The notes: generated by a model not told the origin, from the sequence alone. 64,000 nt of DNA from Kofleriaceae bacterium (GCA_024762925.1 JANTGM010000018.1:1-64000), one strand, 5' to 3'; shown: positions 9,234 through 18,187, counted from the stretch's first letter. Numbers and translations are program-made.

Positions 9234-11353
9234 GTCCAGAGTCGACCGTAAAGTGAGTGACCCACGAGAAGAAGTGCATAAGCATGCAGATCGCCACCAT
9301 TCTCGCGAAGTACGCCAAAGTTGAAATCGAGCGCGGAGAGCCCGTCCTCACAACGCTCCACCACCTCAGCCACACGATGCTCACCGAGATTGTTGTCAGC
9401 AATCGAGGCAAGATCGGAGTGAATCACTTCAAGACGAGTGCGGGTCATCGGTTCTGCTTCGCTGATCGCTGCATCATCGATCCACTCGAGCAGCATGCCT
9501 GCGAGCTTGCGAGTGTCTACAAACTGATCGCTCTCACTTTCACTTGGCGCCACGATTCCGACCATGGCCGGATGCACGCGACGTGTGCTGCGATTTCCTT
9601 TGAGCAGCAGCGCCTCTGGACAGACATTGTTGTGCGCCAACCCCGTTGCATGCAGCCTCGAAACCTGGCACGCTACGAGGTACCCCAAACCGAATGCTTC
9701 TTGAGGCTCGAGCACATGCTCGGCAAGGTTCTGTCCAAACCGAGCATCTTCGACATGCTCGCTCAGAAGAAGTAGTAATCCGCTGTCCGTGTCGTTGATG
9801 ACTCGGTGGAGCGGCGTCATCAGCCCTTGTCTTGCGGTTCTCAGCGCGGGCTGGAATTTCGTCATCCACTTCTCAGCAATACCGGCCCGATCGGCGTGTG
9901 CTGAGAGGTCAAGAGCTGTCACAATCTTGGGATATACATTGGCATCGGGGAACTTGCCCGAAGCAAGCAGCTCTGGGTCTGGGGCAGCAGAGAAGATTGC
10001 ATGCCCCTTGACGCGACCGAGGGCACGGTGAAGCTGGTAACCCAGCTTTTGGAGAATGCCATCGACGGTGCCGATGAACTCGGCAGTGACAGTCTTGTCC
10101 GCACTGCCCTCGCGAACCAACTCAAGTCGGCTGTCATTGTCACCGTACCGCATGGTGACTTTGAACGATGAGGTTCGACGCCGATCCCGCTGGAGCTTTG
10201 GCAAGACGTCGCGTAGCGCTACAATCACCTCATCTGCGCTCTTGGGGCGCAAATCGGGTGAACGCTGCATGCAGTGCTCAATGATGGGCCGTACGACCGA
10301 TGGCACGCTGTCAGGATAGTCGATGTAGGAGCGCTCACCGCGAACAACGCCTTCGCTCACCTTCAGTAGAAGGCTCCACATATCCTCCGCTTCTCCGTAG
10401 GGAAGCTGCTCGGTAAAGAGCGCGAAAATGGCGGTACCGAGTGCGTAGATATCTAGGCTTGGCTCGATGGACGATTCCATGAGCGCCGAGTCGAGAATCT
10501 CGGGAGCCAATGAGTAACCAGGAGACCCAAAGATCCGGCCTTGAAATCGTGTCTTGTAGTTCGTTCCCGCAACGTCATCGAGTTTGAGTACCAAGTCAAA
10601 GTCAAAGAGACTGGCCGTCTCTAGCTTATCGTCAACCAGAATATTTCTTACGGTGAAATCGCGGTGCAGGTACCCCGCTTTGTGCATCGACGAGAGCCCA
10701 CTTATCGCCTGCATCAACAGCTCGACTTTTCGTCGCGCACTAAGCTGGCCTCTTGCAATAACCTCTCGCAGTGTCCCCGAGCGCAACGGGGTCACGATGA
10801 GGTAGTTGTCCGCGATGCGCGTGGATACGTATGTCGGCAAGAGATGCGGAGAATCGATCTCAGCAACGTTGTCCACGTTCTTCATGACCATCTCGTGCTC
10901 GTGACGCGCCGACGAATCGGTGCGCAATTGCAGCAAGAAGTCAGGATGGAAGACCTTGCCGACCACCGCTTGGGTTTGTGATTCGGGGCCCATGCGACGT
11001 CCCATCAAGAAGACGGTTCCCATGCCACCGTGGCCCAGCTCTTTGCCGGTTGTGCGGTAGTAATACTGCCCACAGCGAAATACGATGCCTGCCCGCTCAA
11101 GATCATCCGAGGCGACCTCGGCATAGGGCCGAGATTGCTCCCACTCTCTTGATAGGTCCACTGCCACGAAAAATTGCCCGACCGCCTCGTCCGAATCGAT
11201 TGTAGGGGTCGGGTCAAGGTCACAGCAACCCGTATCTTCCCAATAATAACAAATAGTTAAATTCCCCCTTGAGAGACTCCAACGCAGGTGCCGCGTCAGG
11301 GCGGCGACATATTGTCGCAATCTTTCATATGTGAGCCACAGCCGTGGTAGCAC
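9230..11353 (-). CDS. Ser/Thr protein kinase with a second, degenerate kinase-like half
   Basis: Residue numbers assume the ATG at 11353. The kinase domain spans about 100-385, with glycine loop ELGHGGMGTVF (105-115), Lys133, HRD at 230-232, Asn237, and DFD in place of DFG at 251-253, so it is probably active. From about residue 480 to 640 there is a second kinase-like fold: HNNVCPEALLL resembles a catalytic loop without HRD, so a pseudokinase is inferred. A hydrophobic C-terminal segment (LHAYALLLVGHSLYG) may anchor it. The start is uncertain: 11353 overlaps the divergent gene's start region, while a strong AAGGGGGAA ribosome site lies just before an in-frame ATT at 11254. The TAG stop is part of the adjacent repeat element. 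Confidence 0.85.
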   Translation of the reverse strand: MLPRLWLTYERLRQYVAALTRHLRWSLSRGNLTICYYWEDTGCCDLDPTPTIDSDEAVGQFFVAVDLSREWEQSRPYAEVASDDLERAGIVFRCGQYYYRTTGKELGHGGMGTVFLMGRRMGPESQTQAVVGKVFHPDFLLQLRTDSSARHEHEMVMKNVDNVAEIDSPHLLPTYVSTRIADNYLIVTPLRSGTLREVIARGQLSARRKVELLMQAISGLSSMHKAGYLHRDFTVRNILVDDKLETASLFDFDLVLKLDDVAGTNYKTRFQGRIFGSPGYSLAPEILDSALMESSIEPSLDIYALGTAIFALFTEQLPYGEAEDMWSLLLKVSEGVVRGERSYIDYPDSVPSVVRPIIEHCMQRSPDLRPKSADEVIVALRDVLPKLQRDRRRTSSFKVTMRYGDNDSRLELVREGSADKTVTAEFIGTVDGILQKLGYQLHRALGRVKGHAIFSAAPDPELLASGKFPDANVYPKIVTALDLSAHADRAGIAEKWMTKFQPALRTARQGLMTPLHRVINDTDSGLLLLLSEHVEDARFGQNLAEHVLEPQEAFGLGYLVACQVSRLHATGLAHNNVCPEALLLKGNRSTRRVHPAMVGIVAPSESESDQFVDTRKLAGMLLEWIDDAAISEAEPMTRTRLEVIHSDLASIADNNLGEHRVAEVVERCEDGLSALDFNFGVLRENGGDLHAYALLLVGHSLYGRLWT

Positions 11354-11361
11354 CGCCCTCG

Positions 11362-12228
11362 ATGTTGTCCCAAAAGGCAGTGAGCTACCCGGGCTGTGCC
11401 CTCTTTGCTATCGGACTTATGTGGGGAGCTGCCTCTTGCAGCAAGGACACAGAGAAAAAGGCGCCTGGGACACCTAAGACCGAAGCTGTGGCAGACCCGA
11501 CGCCTACTCCTAGGCCCGAGCCCAAACCCGCAGCCAAGAAACCGGATGGTCCTGTTGGAGTTGTTGAGGGAACCGTCACGCTCACAGGAGAGATTCCCGA
11601 GATGCCCCTGTTGCGTCGAGGCTCGGATCCCGCTTGCGACAATGGTGAGCTTCGCGCAGAGACCATCATGGCAAACAGCGACGGTGGCCTGGCAAATGTT
11701 CTCGTTCGTATCAAGCCAGGAACGGTGCCCGCTTGGACGCCCAGCGAATCGATTCTCATCGATCAAACCGACTGCATGTATAGACCACGAGTGACCGGTG
11801 GCGTTCAAGGTCAGACCGTAGAAGTCCACAACAGCGATACGACAACACACAACGTTCATGCACGACATCTTCCACTTGGCAAACGACAGGGAATTGAGAC
11901 GATCGTGAACCGCGCACAACCTTCGGGGGTTGTGATGAGTTTCGAGCTTGGCGATGAACCTGTAGCCAAACTCAAATGCGACTATCATGGTTGGATGCAA
12001 GGCTACGTCGTTGTTAGTGACAACCCCTACTTCACCGTAACGGGCGCAGATGGCTCGTTCAAACTCGAAGGAGCTCCTGTTGGCTCACAAACAATCGAGT
12101 TTTGGCACGAGTACTACGGGCTCAAGGAAGCACCAGCAGAGATTGCCGCTGATGGCAGTGTCACACTTGACATGAGCTTTGATGCAGTCAAGGACGATCC
12201 AATGGCTGCAGGAGGTCAGAGTCAGTGA
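11362..12228 (+). CDS. Blue-copper-like (cupredoxin) lipoprotein
   Basis: A 288-residue lipoprotein: signal peptide ending in WGAASC (Cys26), then a Pro/Lys-rich linker (38-65) and a beta-rich domain. A cupredoxin-type copper site is visible: His163 in TTHNVH, then Cys206, His209 and Met212 in KCDYHGWM. The last 75 residues resemble a carboxypeptidase-regulatory-like domain (FTVTGADGSFKLEGAPVG). It overlaps the next gene, ctaB, by four bases (GTGA), so a role in electron transfer to, or copper supply of, a heme-copper oxidase is likely from context. The ATG at 11362 gives a compact signal peptide; the GTG at 11344 is an alternative. It is divergent from the kinase gene. Confidence 0.82.
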   Translation: MLSQKAVSYPGCALFAIGLMWGAASCSKDTEKKAPGTPKTEAVADPTPTPRPEPKPAAKKPDGPVGVVEGTVTLTGEIPEMPLLRRGSDPACDNGELRAETIMANSDGGLANVLVRIKPGTVPAWTPSESILIDQTDCMYRPRVTGGVQGQTVEVHNSDTTTHNVHARHLPLGKRQGIETIVNRAQPSGVVMSFELGDEPVAKLKCDYHGWMQGYVVVSDNPYFTVTGADGSFKLEGAPVGSQTIEFWHEYYGLKEAPAEIAADGSVTLDMSFDAVKDDPMAAGGQSQ

Positions 12229-13103
12229 GTTCTGCCGTTGTTGAACCGGTCCGAGTTACCCCGCGCGACTTGGTTGCGCTGGCCAAGCCTGGCATCTTGA
12301 TCTTTGCCCTCATGACAACTGCTGGCGCGATGTCGCTTGCACCAGGAGTTGTGGTCCCGTCGCTATGGATCCCCCTTTTCTTTGGCACTGCCCTCATTGT
12401 CGCATCGGCAAACTCGCTCAACATGTACCTTGAGCGCGAGATCGACTGTCACATGGCTCGCACAAAGAAGCGGCCGCTTCCCGCAGGACGCATGGACCCA
12501 AGAGTGGCGCTTGTCTTTGGGCTCATCAATGTTGCCATTGCGGTTCCTGTACTCACGTTTGGCGTAAACGCGCTCACTGGCATGTGCGGAGTTGTAGCGT
12601 TTATTAGCTACGTGATGCTCTACACGCCAATGAAGCAGCGCACAACCATCGCGACCATCGTCGGTTCGCTCCCTGGTGCAATGCCAGCGCTAATGGGATG
12701 GACAGCAGTTACGGGTCGGTTGGATCCAGGAGGCTTGGTGATTTTCGGAGTGCTCTTCTTCTGGCAGATTCCCCACTTTCACGCCATTAGCCTGTTTCGC
12801 AGCAAGGAGTATTCGCGCGCTGGCCTCAAGATTCTCCCCGTCGAATCGGGTCCTGAACTCACTCGTGTTGCGATGGTTCTCTACACCGCAGTCCAAGTTC
12901 AAATCTCGCTAATGCTCTATCCACTGGGAGTCGCTGGGAAGCTCTATTTCCTTACGGCAGCGATTCTCGGTGGTTCGTACTTTCTCTACGCAATCGTCGG
13001 AGTTCGAAATGGCAATGCGAAGTGGGCCCGCCGCTTCTTTCTTTTCTCAATCGTCTACTTGCCCGTGCTCTTCATCGTCATGGTCGTTGACGGGATTGCG
13101 TAG
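12225..13103 (+). CDS. ctaB: Protoheme IX farnesyltransferase (heme o synthase)
   Basis: An integral membrane prenyltransferase of 292 residues, the family's normal length, with several hydrophobic segments. The diagnostic motif [19 protein letters not shown] lies at about residues 66-84 (Asp74 and the following Arg/Lys residues bind the farnesyl diphosphate-Mg). The second Asp-containing loop and the [15 protein letters not shown] motif are also present. It converts heme b to heme o for heme-copper terminal oxidases. The GTG start overlaps the TGA of the upstream cupredoxin gene (GTGA), so the two are translationally coupled. A DUF420 gene follows after five bases. No ctaA or oxidase subunit genes are in the window. 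Confidence 0.95.
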   Translation: MSSAVVEPVRVTPRDLVALAKPGILIFALMTTAGAMSLAPGVVVPSLWIPLFFGTALIVASANSLNMYLEREIDCHMARTKKRPLPAGRMDPRVALVFGLINVAIAVPVLTFGVNALTGMCGVVAFISYVMLYTPMKQRTTIATIVGSLPGAMPALMGWTAVTGRLDPGGLVIFGVLFFWQIPHFHAISLFRSKEYSRAGLKILPVESGPELTRVAMVLYTAVQVQISLMLYPLGVAGKLYFLTAAILGGSYFLYAIVGVRNGNAKWARRFFLFSIVYLPVLFIVMVVDGIA

Positions 13104-13108
13104 TTCTC

Positions 13109-13642
13109 TTGTCAAGAATCTCCCAGCCTGACAATCGCGGCTTCTTTGGCGAGCCCATCAATTGGCTTGTCTTGGCCATCGCGCTCTGCTTTGTTCCGAT
13201 CGCCGGCTACATGCTCCAAAGCGGAATGCCCTGGGACGAAATCCACCCAGCGCTCAATGCCATGCTCAACGCGAGCTGCTTCGTTTTCTTGATTGCTGGA
13301 CGCTCGGCCATCAGAAAAGGGCGTGAAGTCTTGCATCGCCAGTGCATGATTGCAGCGTTCACCGCCTCCTGTGTTTTTCTGGTGAGCTACGTCGCGCGTT
13401 TTCTTCTGAGCGGGACACATCGCTATGCTGGTGACGGCTGGGACAAGACGCTCTATCTCATCATCTTGTTCTCACACATGGTGCTCGCAGCTGCGCTCGT
13501 GCCTCTCGTGCTTCGAAGCATATATCTTGCTGTGAAAGACCAGCGAGAAAAGCACCGACGCATCGTTCGTTGGACCTGGCCTATCTGGGCGTACGTCTCA
13601 CTCACCGGCGTCATCGTCTACATGATGCTGTATCGACTGTAG
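13109..13642 (+). CDS. DUF420 membrane protein, CtaM-like oxidase assembly factor
   Basis: A 177-residue protein with about five hydrophobic segments. It shows the DUF420 pattern: HPALNAMLN near residue 50, a [11 protein letters not shown] loop near residue 75, H-R-Y in the next loop, a membrane FSHM segment, and [15 protein letters not shown] before the last helix. DUF420 members such as Bacillus YozB/CtaM are needed for cytochrome oxidase maturation, which fits its place five bases after ctaB. The start is a TTG at 13109, supported by the tight operon spacing. The gene converges on the Cys-rich lipoprotein gene with 69 bases between; no clear terminator was seen there. Confidence 0.85.
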   Translation: MSRISQPDNRGFFGEPINWLVLAIALCFVPIAGYMLQSGMPWDEIHPALNAMLNASCFVFLIAGRSAIRKGREVLHRQCMIAAFTASCVFLVSYVARFLLSGTHRYAGDGWDKTLYLIILFSHMVLAAALVPLVLRSIYLAVKDQREKHRRIVRWTWPIWAYVSLTGVIVYMMLYRL

Positions 13643-13711
13643 CCGCACCAAGCAAAAGCGCCGACACTCGAAAATGCCGACGCCTTGCAAGGAATGTGGG
13701 GAGTAGGAGCG

Positions 13712-14548
13712 CTATGGGCAGACTTGGCTGCAGAAGTTTTCGATGTCCTGGCAGTCCAGATTGTTGTCTCCGCCGTCTGCACACTGGCTTTGCGCATCAT
13801 CGCAGAAGTCACAGTCGCTTGGCTCCTGTGGATCGGTTGGGTCTTGGCCGAAGCAGTTCACAAGAACATCCTGACAACTAAGAACTTCTCCGTCTGTAGT
13901 TTGGAAGCTGTCGTCAGCATTGTTCTCACATTGCTCCTCGGCGAGCTGACACAACTCGTCCTCACCGCCAGGGTTCCAACCGTCATCGCAGTTCTGGTGA
14001 CAGGCATCCCACTCCTGCTCGCACTGCTCAGTCTCACCTGCTGGGTCTTGGTTCTCGTCTCCTGGGTCGCCCCAGCCATTGTTGATACACTGATCAAAGT
14101 CTAGGTCGCATGCTTCACATTCATTGATTGGCGGTTCCGTGTCACAGTTAGCGGGGTCGGCATCGCACTGGCTCTCGCCTTCGCAAGCCGCTAGACACCC
14201 TTCAAACCCAACAGCGCAATCTTCGCCGGTACCACCATTGTCTTGATCGGCAACCGCACAAGCCTCGAAGCCAGCGGCGCAGTGCAGACACTCGTCTGGG
14301 GGCGGTGGAGCCTGACAGACATCAACGCACTCGATGATTTGCTGTGCACACTCTTCGGTAGCATTGCCATTGGCAAAGCAGTCTTGGAATGCATCCCAAC
14401 AGGGGTCGCACTCTTCGGGCAAGTCGGGGCCATTAGAGAGCAGTGAGAGTCCAGAGGTTGGTTCATCCTGGGGCGCCTCGGGTGCACAAGCACCTGCAAG
14501 CAAGACAGAGAAACTGAGGGAGACGAGAGTAATGAGTTTGGATTTCAT
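13712..14548 (-). CDS. Cys-repeat lipoprotein, unknown function
   Basis: A 278-residue lipoprotein: MKSKLITLVSLSFSVLLAGAC is a clear signal peptide with lipobox. The mature part consists of about five repeats of a Cys pattern near C-x2-C-x6-C ... C-x6-C-x3-C (for example CDPCWDAFQDC, CLHCAAGFEAC, CEACDLDFDQC, CDFCDDAQSQC), with Asp/Glu/Asn/Gly-rich spacers. It is strongly acidic and probably disulfide-stabilised at the cell surface. Metal binding is possible but not shown. A related Cys module is found in the lipoprotein at 16146-17006 on the other side of the sigma-54 activator gene. A -24/-12 promoter lies upstream, and GGAAA serves as ribosome site before the ATG at 14548. Confidence 0.85.
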   Translation of the reverse strand: MKSKLITLVSLSFSVLLAGACAPEAPQDEPTSGLSLLSNGPDLPEECDPCWDAFQDCFANGNATEECAQQIIECVDVCQAPPPPDECLHCAAGFEACAVADQDNGGTGEDCAVGFEGCLAACEGESQCDADPANCDTEPPINECEACDLDFDQCINNGWGDPGDENQDPAGETEQCEQEWDACHQNCDDGWNPGGEDELCQLAEEQCENNADDSFQTTDGEVLSCQDVLVNCFGQDPTDPQEPSDCDFCDDAQSQCADGGDNNLDCQDIENFCSQVCP

Positions 14549-14579
14549 GGGGGCAAATTTTCCTTTCGACGAGCCTTAG

Positions 14580-14595
14580 TGCGAACCCTGTGCCA
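14580..14595 (-). promoter_or_regulatory. Candidate sigma-54 (-24/-12) promoter for the Cys-repeat lipoprotein gene
   Basis: On the minus strand the sequence is TGGCACAGGGTTCGCA. The -24 box TGGCAC is perfect, GG and GC are separated by exactly ten bases, and the -12 box is TCGCA against consensus TTGCA (one mismatch). The -12 element lies about 33 bases upstream of the lipoprotein ATG at 14548, leaving room for a short leader with a GGAAA ribosome site. The divergently transcribed neighbour is an FHA-type sigma-54 activator, which supports the call. Confidence 0.6.
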
Positions 14596-14604
14596 TGACG
14601 AAAA

Positions 14605-14671
14605 CCTCAGTGTTTCTCGGTGCAAAGTACCGATGACGTCGATTGACGAGCGTCGGGTGGCAACACTGAGG
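14605..14671. promoter_or_regulatory. 10-bp inverted repeat, candidate activator-binding sites
   Basis: CCTCAGTGTT at 14605-14614 and its exact reverse complement AACACTGAGG at 14662-14671 are separated by 47 bases. They lie upstream of the -24/-12 promoter and between the divergent lipoprotein and sigma-54 activator genes, the usual place for enhancer-binding sites. The pair could instead form a long stem-loop in RNA. A similar CACTGAGGA string occurs on the minus strand about 130 bases upstream of the lipoprotein gene at 27386-28096. Confidence 0.45.
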
Positions 14672-14778
14672 AGTTGCGGCCGTCGAAAAAAAATCGCAGG
14701 TGATAGAAAAAAGCATCACTCTCCACGAGGGAAGAATCGACCTCGAAACGAGTGGCTGAGCTGAGCTAAGGTGGGCCC

Positions 14779-16149
14779 GTGGTAGATGATCGACGAACAG
14801 CAACTTGGCTGAGCTATGAGAATGGTCAAGCGACCTCGATGCAAATTCGACGATGTCGCCTCACCGTACTCAGTGGTGCCGACGCTGGCCTCGTTGTCGA
14901 AATTGAGAGCACGCTGATGCGAGTTGGTGCGCGCTCAAGCTGCGATCTCGTTCTCAACGATTCGCGAGTCTCCGGATTCCACTTTGAGATTCGCCTCGAC
15001 GAAGGCGGCTATCGCCTACTCGATCTCGGTTCCAGTAATGGCACCAGCGTTTCGGGATTGCGAGTTCGCGAAGCCTACCTCGAACCAGGCATGGTCATTC
15101 ACGTTGGTGACTCGCGCATTCGCTTTGATCCACAAGACAAGACCGCGCCCGTGGAGCTCTCGTTGGGCGCGAGCTACGGAGATCTCATTGGACAATCACC
15201 AGGGATGCGTGCGCTCTTTGCCCAACTTGAGCGGGTCGCACCAACAGAAGCAAGCGTGCTCATTCAAGGGGAGACAGGGGTGGGCAAGGAGCTTGTTGCC
15301 GAGGCGATTCACCGTGGCTCGAATCGCTCACACGGCCCGTTTGTTGTCGTCGATTGTGGCTCGATTGCTGGCAACCTGATTTCGAGCGAACTCTTTGGAC
15401 ATGAAAAGGGAGCGTTTACGGGAGCTGCCACAAGACACGAGGGAGCCTTTGAAAGAGCAAACGGCGGCACACTCTTTCTCGACGAGCTTGGTGAGTTGCC
15501 GATCGACTTGCAGCCCTCGCTTCTGGGAGCACTCGAACGCAAGCGCATTCGCCGAGTGGGAGGACGTATCGACATTCCCATCGACATTCGGGTAATCGCA
15601 GCAACCCACCGAGACCTGCCCCGCGCGATCAACCAGGCACGCTTTCGCGAAGATCTCTATTATCGCCTCGCTGTCGTTCGACTAAGTGTGCCCCCAATGC
15701 GAGAGCGACTCGAGGATGTGCCTCTCTTGGTCGCTCACTTTCTCAAACAACTACCAGGTGGCGACACGGTGACCCTAAAGCAGCGCACCGTTGAGAACCT
15801 CTGCCGCTACGACTATCCGGGCAACGTGCGCGAGTTGCGCAATCTTATCGAGCGGGCTGTCATCATGTCGGACTCAGGCCATACTCAGAGCCTCATCGCT
15901 AGCAGTCCGGCGCGTGTTGGCAACGCCCCTGCTCCCACAAATGCACAGAACGTTCTGCAGACCCTGATCGATACGACAGTGCCGTTTAAGCGAGCCAAGC
16001 GAGACATGTTGGACGAGTTCGAAAAGCGCTTTCTCAAGAAGCTTCTCAAAGAACACGATGGCAACATCTCGAAGGCTGCTCGCACCACTGGACTCGACAG
16101 AATGACGATTCACAAAATGGTGCAGAAGTACGGCTTGAGCCAGCGCTAG
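14779..16149 (+). CDS. FHA-domain sigma-54-dependent transcriptional activator
   Basis: 456 residues. An FHA domain spans about 28-120 ([30 protein letters not shown]), which binds phosphothreonine. The AAA+ sigma-54 interaction domain follows: Walker A GETGVGKE at 164-171, the sigma-54 contact loop GAFTGA at 211-216, Walker [11 protein letters not shown] at 231-240, and the YYRLAVVRL and [10 protein letters not shown] motifs. A Fis-type helix-turn-helix ends the protein ([19 protein letters not shown]). There is no receiver domain, so the signal likely comes from a Ser/Thr kinase. GTG start at 14779 with AAGGTGG five bases upstream. Its TAG stop shares CTAG with the convergent lipoprotein gene. 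Confidence 0.93.
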   Translation: MVDDRRTATWLSYENGQATSMQIRRCRLTVLSGADAGLVVEIESTLMRVGARSSCDLVLNDSRVSGFHFEIRLDEGGYRLLDLGSSNGTSVSGLRVREAYLEPGMVIHVGDSRIRFDPQDKTAPVELSLGASYGDLIGQSPGMRALFAQLERVAPTEASVLIQGETGVGKELVAEAIHRGSNRSHGPFVVVDCGSIAGNLISSELFGHEKGAFTGAATRHEGAFERANGGTLFLDELGELPIDLQPSLLGALERKRIRRVGGRIDIPIDIRVIAATHRDLPRAINQARFREDLYYRLAVVRLSVPPMRERLEDVPLLVAHFLKQLPGGDTVTLKQRTVENLCRYDYPGNVRELRNLIERAVIMSDSGHTQSLIASSPARVGNAPAPTNAQNVLQTLIDTTVPFKRAKRDMLDEFEKRFLKKLLKEHDGNISKAARTTGLDRMTIHKMVQKYGLSQR

Positions 16150-17006
16150 CCGCGAAAGCTCAGACACCCACTCGGGACATCGCAGTTGAGAAAGCAATCA
16201 TCACCGCTTTGCTCACAGGCACTGATGGTCTCGCTGATTTGCTCGCAAAAGGACCCGACATCCTGGCATGCAGCGATGCAGCCCTTGGGATCGTTCTTGC
16301 AAAGCTGGAAGCATTCCTCGGTGACTCCCTGGCAATCCAGCACAGGGACCCCACCAGGATTGTCAAAGCATCGCTGCTCGTACACTTGGCAAGGGAGACT
16401 GCAATCCGGCCCCCCATCCAGGCTGCACTCTTCATTGCACTGTTGCTGAATGACAGAGCAGCTATTTGCGCTATTGAGCCCCAAACACTCCTCCACCAGC
16501 CCTTCACAGTCAGCGCAGGGCTCGTTGCCGGGGAGAGGTTCCTCAGGTGTTGAGCTATCGGATGAACACACCAGGTTGAGAAGAATATCGTCGTCGGCCT
16601 CTCCGAGTTTTACCAATGCGCTCTGGCCTGAGATGAACGGAGCTTCCAAGGGCGCGGTTTTGGGGCACTCCCCGAACTGCAAATCATAGACGCTCAGCTG
16701 AATCCGCAGTTCTCTGTTTGCTGGCAACGAACCGAGGTCGAGCTGCGAACCAAGAATGCCTGCAAGATCGGTGAGTGGCTGCGTGTCTCCTGACACGTCA
16801 ACGCAGTCGCTAGCAATTGTCTCCCCGGCAGCATCGCTAACGTGTAGCCAAACTGTGCCGCTGCAATTGAGCTGCAAGTCACTGGCCGATGCGCCACAAC
16901 TGTCGGCGTCGAGCTGCATGGCTACCGAGATCGATTGCTGGTCGCTTGCCTGGCAGCCAAGAACCAAAGCGATCACTGCTGTTCCTCGCAGCTTCCGAAA
17001 CACCAT
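16146..17006 (-). CDS. Cys-rich lipoprotein related to the 13.7-kb lipoprotein
   Basis: 286 residues. The signal peptide [18 protein letters not shown] has a good lipobox. Residues about 20-150 form a beta-rich domain with four Cys (SCGAS, LNCSG, SDCVD, GECPK). The C-terminal 120 residues carry the same Cys pattern as the lipoprotein at 13712-14548 ([31 protein letters not shown]). The two thus share a module and flank the FHA/sigma-54 activator gene. The start lies 34 bases inside the 3' end of the upstream gene (16973-18121), so the two are probably translationally coupled. The TAG stop overlaps the activator gene's stop in a shared CTAG. Function unknown. Confidence 0.85.
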   Translation of the reverse strand: MVFRKLRGTAVIALVLGCQASDQQSISVAMQLDADSCGASASDLQLNCSGTVWLHVSDAAGETIASDCVDVSGDTQPLTDLAGILGSQLDLGSLPANRELRIQLSVYDLQFGECPKTAPLEAPFISGQSALVKLGEADDDILLNLVCSSDSSTPEEPLPGNEPCADCEGLVEECLGLNSANSCSVIQQQCNEECSLDGGPDCSLPCQVYEQRCFDNPGGVPVLDCQGVTEECFQLCKNDPKGCIAACQDVGSFCEQISETISACEQSGDDCFLNCDVPSGCLSFRG

Positions 17007-18121
17007 TCGTCGATAGTAGCGCTATCGCCATCGCTTGGGGAAAAAAGAAGGTACAGAGTGGCTCCGAGCGCAGCGCCTCCGCCTGCCGCCAGCAGTCCAC
17101 CGCCCCACCATGTCTTGTACCAGGAACGCGACCGCTTCGGTGTGCTCGCAACAAGCTCGGTACTGTCTGCTGGAGTCCGATCCAGTGCTGCGCGCCACCG
17201 CATGCTCCCAATCGCAACCCATGGACTAAGACTGCCTTCCACCTCGCGATACACCGCTCCCAAAGGCCCTGCATCGCTGTGCTTAAAGAGAACCAGGGTG
17301 GGTACCCCTGTTGCGGAGGCAAGTGCCCTTAGGTTGGTTGTATCTGCTCGAAGGGCACCTCTTCGAAGCTCAAGCAACCTTGCGACTCGCCCTATCTTCT
17401 CGAGTTTCGCGACGAGCTTCGTCTCAGCGGTGAGAAACTTCACAAAGCTTGCTCGCGTATACCCTGGTGCCTCCAACGACAGTAGATGCGGACCGGTGAG
17501 AACAGTGCTGGGTTCACTCGCGATGCCATCGACAAAGAGCCTGGCCGACGAGGGCGACCAGTCCTGCACCAGATGAGCGACTCCCGCCGTTGTATTTGCT
17601 TGCACGGCTTCGTCGTAGAGCTTCACGACGGCTGGCCGGTATTGACTAGCCGCGAGCCTCGTTATCTTTGGCGCGAGGCGATGACTCAGCCGGAAGTTGT
17701 CACGAGCCTTGTCTTTCTCTCCTTGGGCGAAGCGAACGAGCCCACCAAGCAAGTAGCGCTTGCTGAGAAGTCGTTGACCCTTGGCAGAAGAACTCTTGTT
17801 TCGCCAGCTTGCGTCAAACGATTCGAGGTGGCCGATCGAAGCCTTGAGTTCGAAGCGCTCGTAGGATTTCTCAGCAGCTTCTAGCTGCCCTTCTTCAAAA
17901 CTCCACGTCTCGGCAGCGGGCAGAGGAGCAACCATAGCGTCTCGGAGTGCTGCGTCATTGCTCTGTGAATACCCTGCAAGAAGAACGTCCTTGTGAATGA
18001 GCTTGTGCAACGCCGAAGAGTCGGTTGAGGTGCCGCTCACATCGACAATCAAGGCGGTCTCGGCCCCAGCCTTTGCGCTGCTCATGGCAGAAAGCAAGAG
18101 GACGACTACAAGAACACGCAT
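16973..18121 (-). CDS. Secreted PEGA-like protein with C-terminal membrane anchor
   Basis: 382 residues with a cleavable-type signal peptide (MRVLVVVLLLSAMSSAKAGA). The central part has a helical TPR-like stretch (LLGGLVRFAQGEKDKARDNF) and a PEGA-like segment (SARLFVDGIASEPSTVLTGP...LLSLEAPGY), a small beta domain common in myxobacterial envelope proteins. Near the C-terminus is WYKTWW followed by a Gly/Ala-rich transmembrane helix and an acidic tail with two Cys. The same anchor pattern occurs in the protein at 50164-51063. The gene is divergent from the Ser/Thr kinase at 18188 across 66 bases that hold an inverted repeat. Role not known. Confidence 0.75.
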   Translation of the reverse strand: MRVLVVVLLLSAMSSAKAGAETALIVDVSGTSTDSSALHKLIHKDVLLAGYSQSNDAALRDAMVAPLPAAETWSFEEGQLEAAEKSYERFELKASIGHLESFDASWRNKSSSAKGQRLLSKRYLLGGLVRFAQGEKDKARDNFRLSHRLAPKITRLAASQYRPAVVKLYDEAVQANTTAGVAHLVQDWSPSSARLFVDGIASEPSTVLTGPHLLSLEAPGYTRASFVKFLTAETKLVAKLEKIGRVARLLELRRGALRADTTNLRALASATGVPTLVLFKHSDAGPLGAVYREVEGSLSPWVAIGSMRWRAALDRTPADSTELVASTPKRSRSWYKTWWGGGLLAAGGGAALGATLYLLFSPSDGDSATIDEWCFGSCEEQQ

Positions 18122-18150
18122 GTCGGCAGTATAGTGTAGAAACGGACCAA

Positions 18151-18173
18151 GTGTCGGTGTTCACGCCCGACAC
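18151..18173. promoter_or_regulatory. Inverted repeat between divergent genes, candidate operator
   Basis: GTGTCGG at 18151-18157 and CCGACAC at 18167-18173 are exact reverse complements with a nine-base spacer. They sit in the middle of the 66-base gap between the PEGA-like gene (minus) and the kinase gene (plus), where a repressor could control both. A TATACT string at 18128-18133 on the minus strand could be a -10 box for the PEGA-like gene. Confidence 0.4.
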
Positions 18174-18187
18174 CCGTCACAGTTGTC

